Origin: Candidatus Leptovillus gracilis
Lineage (GTDB): Bacteria; Chloroflexota; Anaerolineae; Promineifilales; Promineifilaceae
Reading direction: 5' to 3'
DNA length: 64,000 nucleotides
Assembly (NCBI GenBank): GCA_016716065.1
Contig: JADJXA010000004.1
Location: 395,668-459,667, forward strand
Below are positions 43,092 through 52,221 of this stretch, piece by piece. The translations under genes were made by a program, and so were the position numbers. The notes under the pieces were generated by a model. It had not been told where the DNA came from and did not search any database. It saw only the letters and a list, made by a program, of their open reading frames with translations. Position 1 is the stretch's first letter, and every line of letters begins with the position of its first letter.

Positions 43092-44711
43092 TTACCCAAC
43101 GGCCGTTGCCCCACCCCGTCTATCATCACCGGCGGCCACCAGACGGCCGTCCGCCGTGCGCGAGACGCTGTGCGCGCCGCCAAAGTAGATGCTGCGTGTC
43201 GGCCAGCGGTTGACAGCGTAGCCCATTGATTCCAGTTCGGCGACGGCCGTCTCGTCATACCCCTGTTCACATTGCAGCACGCCGTTTTCGATGTGGACGC
43301 GGGCGGTGTTCACGGCGTCGTGCAGCGGCAGGCGAAAGTCGAGCAGGTTGCTGAGGACTTGCAAAATGGCGCTGCGGATGCGCACGCTGCCGCCGCTGCC
43401 CAGCACCAATCGCGTCTGCCCATCTTTCAGGACGATGGTCGGCGTCATCATGGTGGGCAGGCGCTGCCCGGCGGGGCGGGTGTGGAAGCCTTGCGGGTGC
43501 AAATCTTCCTCGCCCAACATGTTGTTGGGGATGTAGCCGGTTTCAGGGACGACGAATCCGGCCGATTCCCCGGCCGTCGTCGTCAGGCCAACGGCTAACC
43601 CGTCGCCATCAATGACGCTGAGGTGACTGGTGTTGTTGGCGCTTTTTGGCTCGGTTGGTCCGCTGGAGGGGGTTTTGTCGTACAGGGCGGCTTCCACTTC
43701 GGCGTGATAACCTGCCACATACTCATCGCTGAGGAAGCGGGCTAACGCTTCGCGGACCGGCAGCGTTTCGCTGTCGCGCTCCCAGTGGGCGCGGGCGCGG
43801 CTGGCCGCCGCCATCACTTCGTATAACAATTGAAGGTGGGCAGCGGAACCGTGACGCATGGTGCGCACGCTGAAACCGGCGAGCAGCTTCATGGTGAAGG
43901 CGGTGAGGACGCCGCCGGTGGAACTGGGCGGCGGCAGCAGCAGTTCAAACTCGCGGTAGGGCAGGCGGATGGAAGGTAGTTGGCGCACCTCGTAGCCGGC
44001 CAGGTCGGCGGCGGTGAGCAGGCCGCCATGCTGCTGCTGGTCGGCCAGGATGGCCTGGGCCAGACGGCCGTGCCGCGCATAATCGGCTCCTTCAACGGCC
44101 AGCGCCCGTAAGGTGTCGGCCAGGTGGGGGATGAAGAGCCGTTCACCAGGTTGGATGATACGGCCGTTGGCCGCAAAAATGTCACGCATCCCGGCGGTAT
44201 GGGTATACAGCGGTGCCAACAGGGCGCAGGTATCGGCCTGGAATGGGGCGATGGCTGTGCCGTTTTCGGCCAGTTGGATGGCCGGTTGCAGCAGGGTGGA
44301 CAGGGGGAGACGGCCGTGATTACTGGCTAACATACACAACCCGGCAATGTTGCCCGGTACGGCGACGGAGGCGCGCCCCAGGTGGAAGCTCTGGGTGGTA
44401 GCCCCAAAATCAATGGTAACAGCCTGGAAGTCCATGCTGGTGGGTGGACGGCCGTCTAGCCCAGAGGTGGACACCCCTGGGGTGTCCACCCCTGGGGTGG
44501 TGGAAAAGAAATCGTAGACGAGGGAACGGCCGTTTTGCGGGTCGAAAATATGGGCGATGCCGCTGCCGCCCAGGTGGACCACACCCACTTCAGCGATGAA
44601 CGAGGCAAAGGCAGCGGCGATGGCTGCGTCTACAGCGTTGCCCCCTTGTTGGAGGATGGCGGCTCCGGCAGCGGCCGTTTCCGGCCCACCAGCAGAAATG
44701 ACTCCGGGCAT
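43092..44711 (-). CDS. Gamma-glutamyltransferase family protein (Ntn hydrolase)
   Basis: 539 residues from the ATG after AAGGAG; the frame is open through a TTG seven codons earlier. GGT enzymes cleave and transfer gamma-glutamyl groups and self-process at a Thr. The processing site NTSHLSVIDGDG (compare TTHYSVVD) is present, and the N-terminal PGVISAGGPETAAAGAAILQ and HLGGSGIAHIF, plus the C-terminal PTIVLKDGQTRLVLGSGGSV, are typical. No signal peptide is visible, unlike periplasmic GGTs, so a cytoplasmic or related hydrolase role is possible. An in-frame palindrome, a 25-bp ggtggacacccc/ggggtgtccacc at 44466-44490, inserts PGVDTPGVSTSG. Confidence 0.85.
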   Translation of the reverse strand: MPGVISAGGPETAAAGAAILQQGGNAVDAAIAAAFASFIAEVGVVHLGGSGIAHIFDPQNGRSLVYDFFSTTPGVDTPGVSTSGLDGRPPTSMDFQAVTIDFGATTQSFHLGRASVAVPGNIAGLCMLASNHGRLPLSTLLQPAIQLAENGTAIAPFQADTCALLAPLYTHTAGMRDIFAANGRIIQPGERLFIPHLADTLRALAVEGADYARHGRLAQAILADQQQHGGLLTAADLAGYEVRQLPSIRLPYREFELLLPPPSSTGGVLTAFTMKLLAGFSVRTMRHGSAAHLQLLYEVMAAASRARAHWERDSETLPVREALARFLSDEYVAGYHAEVEAALYDKTPSSGPTEPKSANNTSHLSVIDGDGLAVGLTTTAGESAGFVVPETGYIPNNMLGEEDLHPQGFHTRPAGQRLPTMMTPTIVLKDGQTRLVLGSGGSVRIRSAILQVLSNLLDFRLPLHDAVNTARVHIENGVLQCEQGYDETAVAELESMGYAVNRWPTRSIYFGGAHSVSRTADGRLVAAGDDRRGGATAVG

Positions 44712-44828
44712 GGTTAACTCCTTACTTGCCAAATCGCGCTACTGATAATTTCTGATTGTAACCGTCGGGATTGGCGGAGGCAATGATTATGCAAAGGGGA
44801 ATAGAAAATGAGACGACCGACAACGATT

Positions 44829-44903
44829 CGACCAGACCTGGCAGGTCTCTGAGACCTGCCAGGTCTGGTCGCCCAATTTGTAGAACGATTTTTCAAATCG
44901 TTC
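44829..44903. repeat. Two adjacent hairpins upstream of gamma-glutamyltransferase
   Basis: A 21-bp perfect stem with a 1-nt loop spans 44829-44871 (word agacctg-caggtct; a 15-nt relative sits at 39637-39651). A second stem gaacgattt/aaatcgttc follows at 44883-44903. A further near match to the second element, tttggaaaatc with ctacaa, lies near 46255-46275. The rest of the 44712-44963 gap has no gene. Confidence 0.75.
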
Positions 44904-44963
44904 ACTGGGTAATTTGGAAAATCCCCCTACAATCGCAGGAAAAGACTTTTCTGGATAGCTGTA

Positions 44964-45503
44964 CTACCTCTGAATCAAAGGTAGAAAGAGGTTGATGATG
45001 TCCCCAGGGCAAGTGACCGAACCGAAGTTAGTCGCGGACAAGCCACCCGTTTCCCGCGCCCGAATTGTGTAGGCATAGGTGCTGCCCAATCCGGTCACGC
45101 TGGACGGTGGTCCACAGGCCACCTTGTAGCCGGGGGCAGTCATACTCACTGGAATGTACATATAAGACTGGAAAAAGCCAGCGTGATACGCCCGTATCTG
45201 GTTATCAATGGCGACGGTCATGCTGATAATGTATTGGCCCGAATTAGCCGCCACGTACAGATAGTCCCACTCAATGTAACAGGCGTTGGTCCCGGCCACA
45301 GGGCGATAGCAGGTGGCGCTGGGGCTGTCTATAAAAGAAATGGTCGGGGATTCGGCATTGCTGTCAATCTCCCGATATGGCTGATCTGGCCCGGCCTCGG
45401 CCGTAGTCACGGTTGCCTGCATAGCGCGGACCATCACCAGGCTGAGTATCACAAACAGCGCCAGAACGCCCAATAAGGCCTTCAACTTTTGATAGGGTTT
45501 CAT
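44964..45503 (-). CDS. Exported protein, paralogue of the next gene (copy A)
   Basis: 179 residues: one N-terminal hydrophobic helix (LLGVLALFVILSLVMVRAM, residues 9-27) as signal peptide, then a compact beta-rich domain. Blocks shared with the gene at 45512: ISFIDSPSATCY, GFFQSYMYIP, GYKVACG, YAYTIRARETG, four conserved Cys in total that may form disulfides. It ends NLFLPLIQR, a terminus seen on many secreted Chloroflexota proteins. No characterised family is recognised. The two genes lie 8 nt apart and are probably co-transcribed. Confidence 0.7.
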   Translation of the reverse strand: MKPYQKLKALLGVLALFVILSLVMVRAMQATVTTAEAGPDQPYREIDSNAESPTISFIDSPSATCYRPVAGTNACYIEWDYLYVAANSGQYIISMTVAIDNQIRAYHAGFFQSYMYIPVSMTAPGYKVACGPPSSVTGLGSTYAYTIRARETGGLSATNFGSVTCPGDIINLFLPLIQR

Positions 45504-45511
45504 GGTCTGGT

Positions 45512-46052
45512 TTATGGCTGGTAGGCCGGACAGTAGGCTGTGCCATAGTTGGCTGATCCCAAGTTGGCGCTGTCTCTGGCACGAATGGTATAGGCGTAGA
45601 CGTTGCCCAATGTTGGATTGCCGCCGGCGCCAAGAGAACCACAGGCCACTTTGAAGCCCTTACCCAACATGTTGTATGGCACGTACATGGAGGTTTGGAA
45701 GAAGCCCTGGGTATGGGCTACCGGACCGCTGTTGTTCAACGTGAGGGTCATGGTGATCATGTAATTGGGCGCGGCGTCTACGGCCAGATAGTACCAGGTG
45801 AGGAAACACTCGTCCCGAGAGGGATCGGGTTGGTAACAGGTGGCGGAGGGCGAATCTATGAAACCGATATTGGGTACCTGTGGACTTTCAGCCTGAGGAT
45901 CGCCTTCGATTTCCCGCTGACTTTCGCCTTGCGCCTCGCGGCTGAGGATGTTGGGGCTGCCTGAACCTTGCCCGCGAGCTGTTTGTATGAGGCTGAGACT
46001 GACGGCCCCTAATAGAAATGCCAGGGAAAATGGAAAGGATAAATTTGCGCAT
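45512..46052 (-). CDS. Exported protein, paralogue of the previous gene (copy B), frameshifted start
   Basis: The mature part matches copy A: IGFIDSPSATCYQPDPSRDE, GFFQTSMYVPYN, GFKVACGSLG and VYAYTIRARDSA. The open frame as read has no credible start. An ATG at 46052 has a perfect CGGAGGTCAAG site, and if one A is removed from the AAAA run at 46027-46030 it gives MRKFILSISLAFLLGAVSLS, an ideal signal peptide, and joins the main frame. A single-base insertion near the start is therefore likely. Corrected length is about 180 residues, close to copy A. Confidence 0.7.
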
Positions 46053-46364
46053 CTTGACCTCCGAGTTTGATGGATGACAGTTGGCCCACCTCCGATCAAT
46101 AAGCTCAGTATGTACAGTGCGCGGTTTGGGTTAAAGGTGCAGGCTCCGCATGGCGTGATGCTGAACCTATATTATAGGGGATATTTATCCCAAATAGTAG
46201 GGGGTACCTTATTATTGCTACCCCGAAAAGCCTTTTCCTGCGGTTGTAGGAGGATTTGGAAAATCGCTCTACAAATTGCGCGAAGATTTCTGTGGACATC
46301 TACAGCAACCGGAATGGTGGTGGGTCATAGCTTAAATGGGGCAATTTGACTATAGTTATGCGCC
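46053..46364. other. Intergenic region between divergent exported-protein and methyltransferase genes
   Basis: 312 nt without a credible gene. It holds an AT-rich stretch (tatattataggggatattta, about 46170-46190) that could contain promoters for both sides, and the repeat fragment with tttggaaaatcgctctacaa noted above. A TATAGT at 46351-46356 is placed so that transcription of the methyltransferase could begin at its own ATG (leaderless); no ribosome site is seen there. Confidence 0.4.
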
Positions 46365-47135
46365 ATGGAACCGAGCGAATACCAAACCATGTTTACCGTA
46401 GAAGATCGTCATTGGTGGTACGTAGGGATGCAGCAAATTAGCCTCGCCTTGCTGCATCAGTATTATGGGCCGTTAGACGGCCGTTTTGTTCTGGATGCCG
46501 GCTGTGGTACAGGGGCAGCTATGCGTTATCTGGAACCTTTTGGCCGGGTAACGGGCTGCGACTACTCGCCGCTGGCTCTGGCTTTTTGCCGCCAGCGCGG
46601 ACTGGTGCGCCTGTACCAGGGGAGTGTGCGTGAACTGCCGTTTGGCGACGGCCGTTTTGACCTCATCACCTCCTTCGACGTCCTCTATCACCGCAGCGTT
46701 GGCGACTATTACACCCCTCTGGCTGAATTTCACCGCGTCCTCAAACCCGGCGGCCGGCTTTTCCTGCGCCTGCCCGCCTACAACTGGCTGCGCGCCCACC
46801 ACGACCAGGTCATTCATACCGCCCACCGTTTCACCACCCAGGATTTGCGCCGCGCCTTCCAAAAAACTGGCTTCTTGCCCGAAAAACTCACCTACGCCAA
46901 CACCCTGCTCTTTCCTCTGGCTTTGTTCAGCCGTCTGGCCGAACGGCTGCGCCCACCTCAGGGAGAAACATCCGATGTGAAGCCCAATCCTCCCTGGCTA
47001 GACAACTTGTTGGTGCGCTTTTTACGCGCCGAAGCGCGTTGGCTTGTCCGCCACAACTTGCCTTATGGCCTTACCGTCATTGCCATCGGCCGTAAACCAG
47101 AAGCCAAAGACCCATCAGGCCCGGATGGAACCTGA
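46365..47135 (+). CDS. SAM-dependent methyltransferase of an envelope-glycan cluster
   Basis: 256 residues. Class I methyltransferase: VLDAGCGTGAAMRYLEPFG (motif I, about 43-61), VTGCDYSPLALAFCRQRGL, FDLITSFDVLYHRSVGDYY, LKPGGRLFLRLPAYNWL. The N-terminus has FTVEDRHWWYVGMQQ, a pattern common in methyltransferases linked to glycan or lipid-carrier synthesis. The next two genes encode a GT2 enzyme and a polyprenol-type glycosyltransferase fusion, so methylation of a lipid-linked sugar or an early glycan step is likely. The ATG lacks a ribosome site; see the previous entry. Confidence 0.8.
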   Translation: MEPSEYQTMFTVEDRHWWYVGMQQISLALLHQYYGPLDGRFVLDAGCGTGAAMRYLEPFGRVTGCDYSPLALAFCRQRGLVRLYQGSVRELPFGDGRFDLITSFDVLYHRSVGDYYTPLAEFHRVLKPGGRLFLRLPAYNWLRAHHDQVIHTAHRFTTQDLRRAFQKTGFLPEKLTYANTLLFPLALFSRLAERLRPPQGETSDVKPNPPWLDNLLVRFLRAEARWLVRHNLPYGLTVIAIGRKPEAKDPSGPDGT

Positions 47136-47163
47136 TCTTTCACAAACCCCAACTGGAGTTCCC

Positions 47164-47901
47164 ATGAAATCTGACATGAGCATCTCGGCCTTCTTCCCGG
47201 CCTACAACGACGCCGGAACCATCCCCAGTATGGTCATCACCGTGCTGCTTACCCTGCGCGAAATCACCGACGATTATGAGGTCATTGTGATCAACGATGG
47301 CAGCAAAGATCATACCGGCCCGCTGCTGGATGAACTGGCGCGTATCTATCCCAATGAGGTAAGGATCGTCCATCATCCGCAAAACAAAGGGTATGGCGGT
47401 GCATTGCGCTCCGGCTTTGCCCAGGCGGGCAAACAATGGATTTTTTACACCGATGGCGATGCCCAGTATGATCCCCGTGAACTAAAAAATCTGGTCGCGC
47501 TGGTTTCTGACGAGGTGGATTTTATCAATGGCTGGAAGATTGAACGCAACGACCCGCTGCATCGCATTCTCATCGGTCGCCTTTACCAGCATACGATTAA
47601 GCTGCTCTTTAGCCTGAAACTGAAAGACGTAGATTGCGACTTTCGCCTGATGCGCCGCGCTGTGTTCGACAAAGTGCATCTGGAAGCCGACAGCGGCGTT
47701 ATCTGTGTGGAATTAATGAAGAAGGTGCAAGACGCCGGATTTCGTTTGACAGAGACGCCTGTGCATCATTATCATCGCGCCTACGGCAAATCGCAGTTTT
47801 TTAACCTTCGTCGTCTACTGCATGTAGCCCGCGACCTGGCCGGGTTATGGGTGCGCCTGGTGCTGCGCAAAGACAGCCACGCGCCTGACGGTGAACGTTG
47901 A
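47164..47901 (+). CDS. Family 2 glycosyltransferase (polyprenyl-phosphate sugar synthase-like)
   Basis: 245 residues from the ATG after CTGGAGTTCCC; the frame is open upstream, overlapping the methyltransferase. GT-A fold: SAFFPAYNDAGTIPSMVITV (residues 8-27), VIVINDGSKDHTG (nucleotide-binding Asp), NKGYGGALRSGFAQA, WIFYTDGDAQYDPRELKNLV (DxD-like metal site), then DCDFRLMRRAVF. No C-terminal membrane helices. The pattern is that of dolichyl/undecaprenyl-phosphate sugar synthases, which would supply the lipid-linked donor for the membrane transferase encoded next. Confidence 0.85.
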   Translation: MKSDMSISAFFPAYNDAGTIPSMVITVLLTLREITDDYEVIVINDGSKDHTGPLLDELARIYPNEVRIVHHPQNKGYGGALRSGFAQAGKQWIFYTDGDAQYDPRELKNLVALVSDEVDFINGWKIERNDPLHRILIGRLYQHTIKLLFSLKLKDVDCDFRLMRRAVFDKVHLEADSGVICVELMKKVQDAGFRLTETPVHHYHRAYGKSQFFNLRRLLHVARDLAGLWVRLVLRKDSHAPDGER

Positions 47902-47933
47902 CGCTTTATTACACCGTGCGGAGACCTTCTCTT

Positions 47934-50900
47934 ATGTCTGTACGTCGCGCACACCTTATCCCGCTGCTGCTGTGGAGCCTTGTCTGCGCGCTTTTTTTTG
48001 CTTCTCTGCTGCGGGGCACAACCCATTTGCCTGATGGCGATTTCCTCGGTCAGTTCCATGCGGAGGCTGTTTATCAGGGGCGGGCGCTTTTGGGCGACGA
48101 TGCCGGTGGACAAGGGCTGCTTTGGTCACCGGCCAGTTATGGCGGTTTTCCCTTCGCCGCTGATCCGCAAACGGCCGTGTTTTATCCCCCGCGCTGGCTT
48201 ACCCTCCTGCTCTTCCAGCCCTGGGACTTCCCCGTTTACGCTTTGCAGTTGGAGGCCATCGCCCATATCTGGCTGGCCGGGGTTTTCACCTACTTGCTGG
48301 CCTATGACATGACCAGGCGGTGCAGCGCCGCCAGCCTGGCCGCCCTGGCTTTTGGTCTAGGCGGCTACCTGACGGCTTACCCCATGCTGCAGCTGGCCGT
48401 CTTGGAGAGCGTTATCTGGCTACCGCTCGTCCTCTGGCTGCTGCGTCGGGCTACGGCCGTCAGCCGGCCGGTTCCCTGGTTGGTGGCCGCCGGTGTTGGC
48501 CTGGGCCTCAGCGCTCTGGCCGGTCATCCCCAAACTTTCTTGCATGTTAGTTACGCGGCGGCGGCCTATTTCCTGTTTCTGGCTGTGCGCGCCGGCTGGT
48601 CCTGGTGCACGTTGGGCAAATTGGGCGCTGTGGTGATGGGCACAGCCCTGGGCACGGCCGGCGCGGCCCTGCTGCCTACGCTGCACTACATGTTCTACAC
48701 CACCCGGCGCAGCGTCAGCTATCAGTTCACCGCCAGCGGCCTGCCGCTGGAAGATTATGTCCAACTGATGCTGCCCGGTTTGCGTTCGCATTGGGTTCCT
48801 GAATACAGCGGCGTGGCCGCCCTGCTGCTGGTTTTGGTGGCCTGGTACGGCCGTCGCGCCCGTAGCACCACCGCCCCACAAACGGCCGAAATCACCTTTT
48901 GGGCGGGCATGGCGCTGGTGGCCGGTTGGCTGGCTTTGGGCGATAACGGCATCCTCTTTCAAGCAGCCTATGGCCTGCTGCCTGGTTTCCGCCTCTTTCA
49001 ACAGCAAGAACGGCTGCTCAGTCTGGTGAGCCTGAGCGTGGCCTTATTGGCGGCGTTGGGCACGGCCGTCTGGCTGCAAGCCGATTCGCCTTCGCGCCGC
49101 CGGTTGTTGTGGCAGAGCAGTCTGACGACGGCCGTATTCCTGCTGGCGGCCGGCCTGTATGCCCTGGCCGATCCCCACATCAGCGCCCGGCCGTGGCCGA
49201 TATTGTGGGGGCGACAGGTTGTTTTGTTAGGTATCAGCGCCTTGTTGTTGGGCGCACATCTGGTGGCTGCCCAACGCTCTCCGGCCCGTGGTCGGGCCAT
49301 CCTGCTGCTGCTTATCCCCCTGTTGGCGGCCGATTTGTTCGTGAACACGGCCGGCAGCGTAGACCGTCGTCCCGGCTCCCCGGCCGCTTTTTGGCCCCAG
49401 ACAGCCTGGATGCAGCAGCTTCGCGCCGAACTGCCGCCTCTGGCGCGCATAGATTCGCAGAATCTGCTGCACGCCAATTTGGGCGCAGTTTACAACCTGG
49501 AAGATGTTGGCGGTATCAGCCCGCTAAAACCGCTCTGGCTGGGTACTCTGGGAACATTACCCCGTGAACGCTTTTGGCAGCTTCTGGGCGTAACGCATGT
49601 TCTGAGCCATGAAGCGCCAACAGCCAACGCGGAAGCCATAGCTCCGATTCGCCAACATATCTACCCGGAGCGGCGCATCGAAGCGCAGGTGTGGAGACTG
49701 CCGCCGCCGCTGCCCCGCGCCTGGCTCAGTTATCGGCCGGTGGTGGTGGATGGTGAGGCGGCCGCCAGCCAAACCCTGGCGGACCCTGCGTTTAACCCGG
49801 CCGAACAGGTGGTGCTGCATGAAGCGATCCCCGACCTGACCGGCATTCAGCCGCCGGAACGGCCGCCGATGGTGGCGGCCAGCCGCCTGGGGCGCGGCAC
49901 GCTGCGCCTGGATGTGGCAACGGAGACGGCGGCCATTCTGGTGTTGAGCGAATGGCGCTATCCTGGCTGGCGCGCCTGGGTAAATGGGCAGCCGGCCGAT
50001 TTGTTTCCGGCTGATTATGCCTTTTTAGGGCTGCGGCTGCCGGCTGGTCGTCATCAGGTAGATGTGGCGTTTCGGCCGTGGGATGTGCCGGTGGGCATGG
50101 CGCTGAGTCTGTTGACGCTGATTACGGCCGTGTTGTTGGCCTGGCGTTGGCAGCCGGAAGTAGTCATCACCGGTCCGCCAAATCGTACCCCCCCATTGAC
50201 CCGCAGTCCGCGGCGCATAGTTGAGGCCACCCAGCTTGTTGCTGTTGGTCGGCGGTTGTTTGCCCACAGCTTGCCCGTCCTCATGCTGCTTATCTGGCTG
50301 GCGTTTGGTTTGCGGCTGCACACTTTGGGCAGCCAGGAGCTGCGTGGCGACGAGGCGTATGGCTACCCCTTCCTGCGTTTGCCGCTGGTGGAGATGCTGC
50401 GGGCCATTGCCGCCCTGGGCGAGGAACATCCGCCGCTGCATTACATCATGTTGAATGGCTGGATTCGGTTGGTGGGCGACAGCGAGTTTGCCATGCGCTT
50501 CCTGGCGGTGATTCCGGGGGTGCTGCTGCTGCCGCTGTTGTGGCAGTTGGGGCGGCGCTGGCACGGCCGTTCCCTGGGCCTGCTGCTGGCTGTTATTGCC
50601 GCTGTGTCGCAGTCGCTGGTCTGGTTGGGGCAGGATGTGCGCAACCAGTATGTGATGGTTATCTTCTTTGGCTCGCTGGCAACCTGGTTGTTCCAGCGCG
50701 CCCTGGAACGCCCACGCCGGGCAGCCTGGGCCTGGTATGCTCTGGCCTGCGCCCTGACCATTTACAGCCATTATTACGGCATTTTTGTGCTGCTGGCGCA
50801 TGGCCTGGCTTTGCTGGTTTTGCCTGCCTACCGCCGCCATCTCCTGGCCTATGGTTTGTCTGGGTTGGCGGCGGCGCTGCTGTTTGCCCCCTGGCTGCTG

Positions 50901-52142
50901 GTGACATTTTCTGGCTGGGTGGTGCAGCTTACCAATCCCAGTCAGATTGAGTTAGCGCCTTATTTGCAGCGTGTCGGGCGGGAATTAGTCACCGGGCCGG
51001 CCTTCCCGCCAGGGCCGGGGCGCTGGCTTTTTCTGGCGGCGCTGCTGCTGAGTTTTTGGGGCTGGCGGGCAATCTGGGCGCGGGACCGGGTAACGGCCGT
51101 TATCCTGGGCGCCTGGTTGTGGGGGGCGCTAGGCGGCGTTTTTTTGGTGCTGCTGCGCCGCAGTATTTTCAACGCTTATTATGTCAGCCCGGCCGCCCCG
51201 GCCTGGTGGGCGTTGGTGGGGCTGGGCATCCTCAGCTTGTGGCAGGGGCGCAGCCGTTGGGCGAAAGGGCTGGCCGTAGGCAGTGCCCTGGCTCTCCTCC
51301 TGGCCGCCGGGTGGAGCCTGGGCAATTATTACGGCCGTCCTACGGAATACGGCCGTACCCAGGGCTATCGCAGCCTGGCGGCCCATGTGATGCGCCAGCA
51401 GATGGACAACGATCTCTTCGTGGCAAATTTCCCCGACCCAGCCCTGGTTTATTATTTGCGTCACCTGGACGTGCCCTATCTCATGCAGCCGGCCGATGTA
51501 GGGGCGCCGCCGGAGGCTGTTGAACAGAGTCTGGCCGAGCTGGCCGGGCAGCACGACCGCCTCTGGTTTGTGCCGGAAGCTGGCGACGAATGGGACCGCA
51601 CGGCCGTTGTTCACCGCTGGTTGGATTACCACACGCTGATAGAAGCCTCCTCCTCGTTTCAGCAGTTGACCCTGACAGCTTATCGTCCGGCTCATGCCGT
51701 AGATGAAGTGATGGTCCCGGTTGGCCTGCCGGTGGGCGATTGGGCAGAATTGGAGGGGTATTACATCACAGTAGGCGGCGCGCCGCACACCGCGCTGCGC
51801 CCTGGGGCGGAGGTGGCCGTGACCCTGATCTGGCGCGCGCTGGCCCCGGCCCCGGCCGATTACACCATGTTTGTCCATCTGCTAGACGCCGACGGCCGTC
51901 TGATTGCCCAACATGATGGCGCACCGCTGTTTGGCACGCGCCCCACCACCACCTGGCTGCCCGGCGAACGGCTGCTGGACCGGCACACGTTGACCGTCCC
52001 AGAAACGGCGGTTGTAGATGTCGCGCAGTTGTGGACCGGTTTGTATGATTCGCAGAGTCTAGAGCGATTGCCCTGGGGTGATGGGCAGGATGCGCTGCCG
52101 CTGCCGGGGCCGATGTATCCACCAGAGGCGGAGCAGCGTTAA
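47934..52142 (+). CDS. Giant membrane protein: YfhO-like half fused to a PMT/ArnT-like glycosyltransferase half
   Basis: 1402 residues from the ATG after GGAGACC; a TTG 12 codons earlier overlaps the GT2 stop. Two GT-C type halves, each with many membrane helices. First half (about 1-740): YfhO family, with PDGDFLGQFHAEAVYQGRAL, SPASYGGFPFAADPQTAVFY and a C-terminal beta region (EWRYPGWRAWVNGQ). Second half (about 775-1400): dolichyl-phosphate-mannose transferase type, with the catalytic acid loop LRGDEAYGYPF (near 803) and EEHPPLHYIMLNGWIRLVGD, ending in a soluble beta domain with LIWRALAPAPADYTMFVHLL. It probably moves sugars from lipid-phosphate donors to an acceptor on the outer face. Such fusions of two complete units are not usual. 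Confidence 0.85.
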   Translation: MSVRRAHLIPLLLWSLVCALFFASLLRGTTHLPDGDFLGQFHAEAVYQGRALLGDDAGGQGLLWSPASYGGFPFAADPQTAVFYPPRWLTLLLFQPWDFPVYALQLEAIAHIWLAGVFTYLLAYDMTRRCSAASLAALAFGLGGYLTAYPMLQLAVLESVIWLPLVLWLLRRATAVSRPVPWLVAAGVGLGLSALAGHPQTFLHVSYAAAAYFLFLAVRAGWSWCTLGKLGAVVMGTALGTAGAALLPTLHYMFYTTRRSVSYQFTASGLPLEDYVQLMLPGLRSHWVPEYSGVAALLLVLVAWYGRRARSTTAPQTAEITFWAGMALVAGWLALGDNGILFQAAYGLLPGFRLFQQQERLLSLVSLSVALLAALGTAVWLQADSPSRRRLLWQSSLTTAVFLLAAGLYALADPHISARPWPILWGRQVVLLGISALLLGAHLVAAQRSPARGRAILLLLIPLLAADLFVNTAGSVDRRPGSPAAFWPQTAWMQQLRAELPPLARIDSQNLLHANLGAVYNLEDVGGISPLKPLWLGTLGTLPRERFWQLLGVTHVLSHEAPTANAEAIAPIRQHIYPERRIEAQVWRLPPPLPRAWLSYRPVVVDGEAAASQTLADPAFNPAEQVVLHEAIPDLTGIQPPERPPMVAASRLGRGTLRLDVATETAAILVLSEWRYPGWRAWVNGQPADLFPADYAFLGLRLPAGRHQVDVAFRPWDVPVGMALSLLTLITAVLLAWRWQPEVVITGPPNRTPPLTRSPRRIVEATQLVAVGRRLFAHSLPVLMLLIWLAFGLRLHTLGSQELRGDEAYGYPFLRLPLVEMLRAIAALGEEHPPLHYIMLNGWIRLVGDSEFAMRFLAVIPGVLLLPLLWQLGRRWHGRSLGLLLAVIAAVSQSLVWLGQDVRNQYVMVIFFGSLATWLFQRALERPRRAAWAWYALACALTIYSHYYGIFVLLAHGLALLVLPAYRRHLLAYGLSGLAAALLFAPWLLVTFSGWVVQLTNPSQIELAPYLQRVGRELVTGPAFPPGPGRWLFLAALLLSFWGWRAIWARDRVTAVILGAWLWGALGGVFLVLLRRSIFNAYYVSPAAPAWWALVGLGILSLWQGRSRWAKGLAVGSALALLLAAGWSLGNYYGRPTEYGRTQGYRSLAAHVMRQQMDNDLFVANFPDPALVYYLRHLDVPYLMQPADVGAPPEAVEQSLAELAGQHDRLWFVPEAGDEWDRTAVVHRWLDYHTLIEASSSFQQLTLTAYRPAHAVDEVMVPVGLPVGDWAELEGYYITVGGAPHTALRPGAEVAVTLIWRALAPAPADYTMFVHLLDADGRLIAQHDGAPLFGTRPTTTWLPGERLLDRHTLTVPETAVVDVAQLWTGLYDSQSLERLPWGDGQDALPLPGPMYPPEAEQR

Positions 52143-52183
52143 ATGATGGATTAATAAACGCCGTTGTGGCGCTGGCAGCAGGT

Positions 52184-52189
52184 ATAATG
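52184..52189 (+). promoter_or_regulatory. Candidate -10 box before the DUF1992 gene
   Basis: TATAAT in caggtataatgcgc, 33 nt upstream of the start codon. The -35 is poor. Confidence 0.4.
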
Positions 52190-52221
52190 CGCTTATCTTG
52201 CCACTGTGCGAAGGAGCGATT

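Noticed and set aside
44466..44490. Operator palindrome in the gamma-glutamyltransferase region
   Set aside because: It lies well inside the coding sequence and behaves as an in-frame palindromic insertion, not a promoter element.
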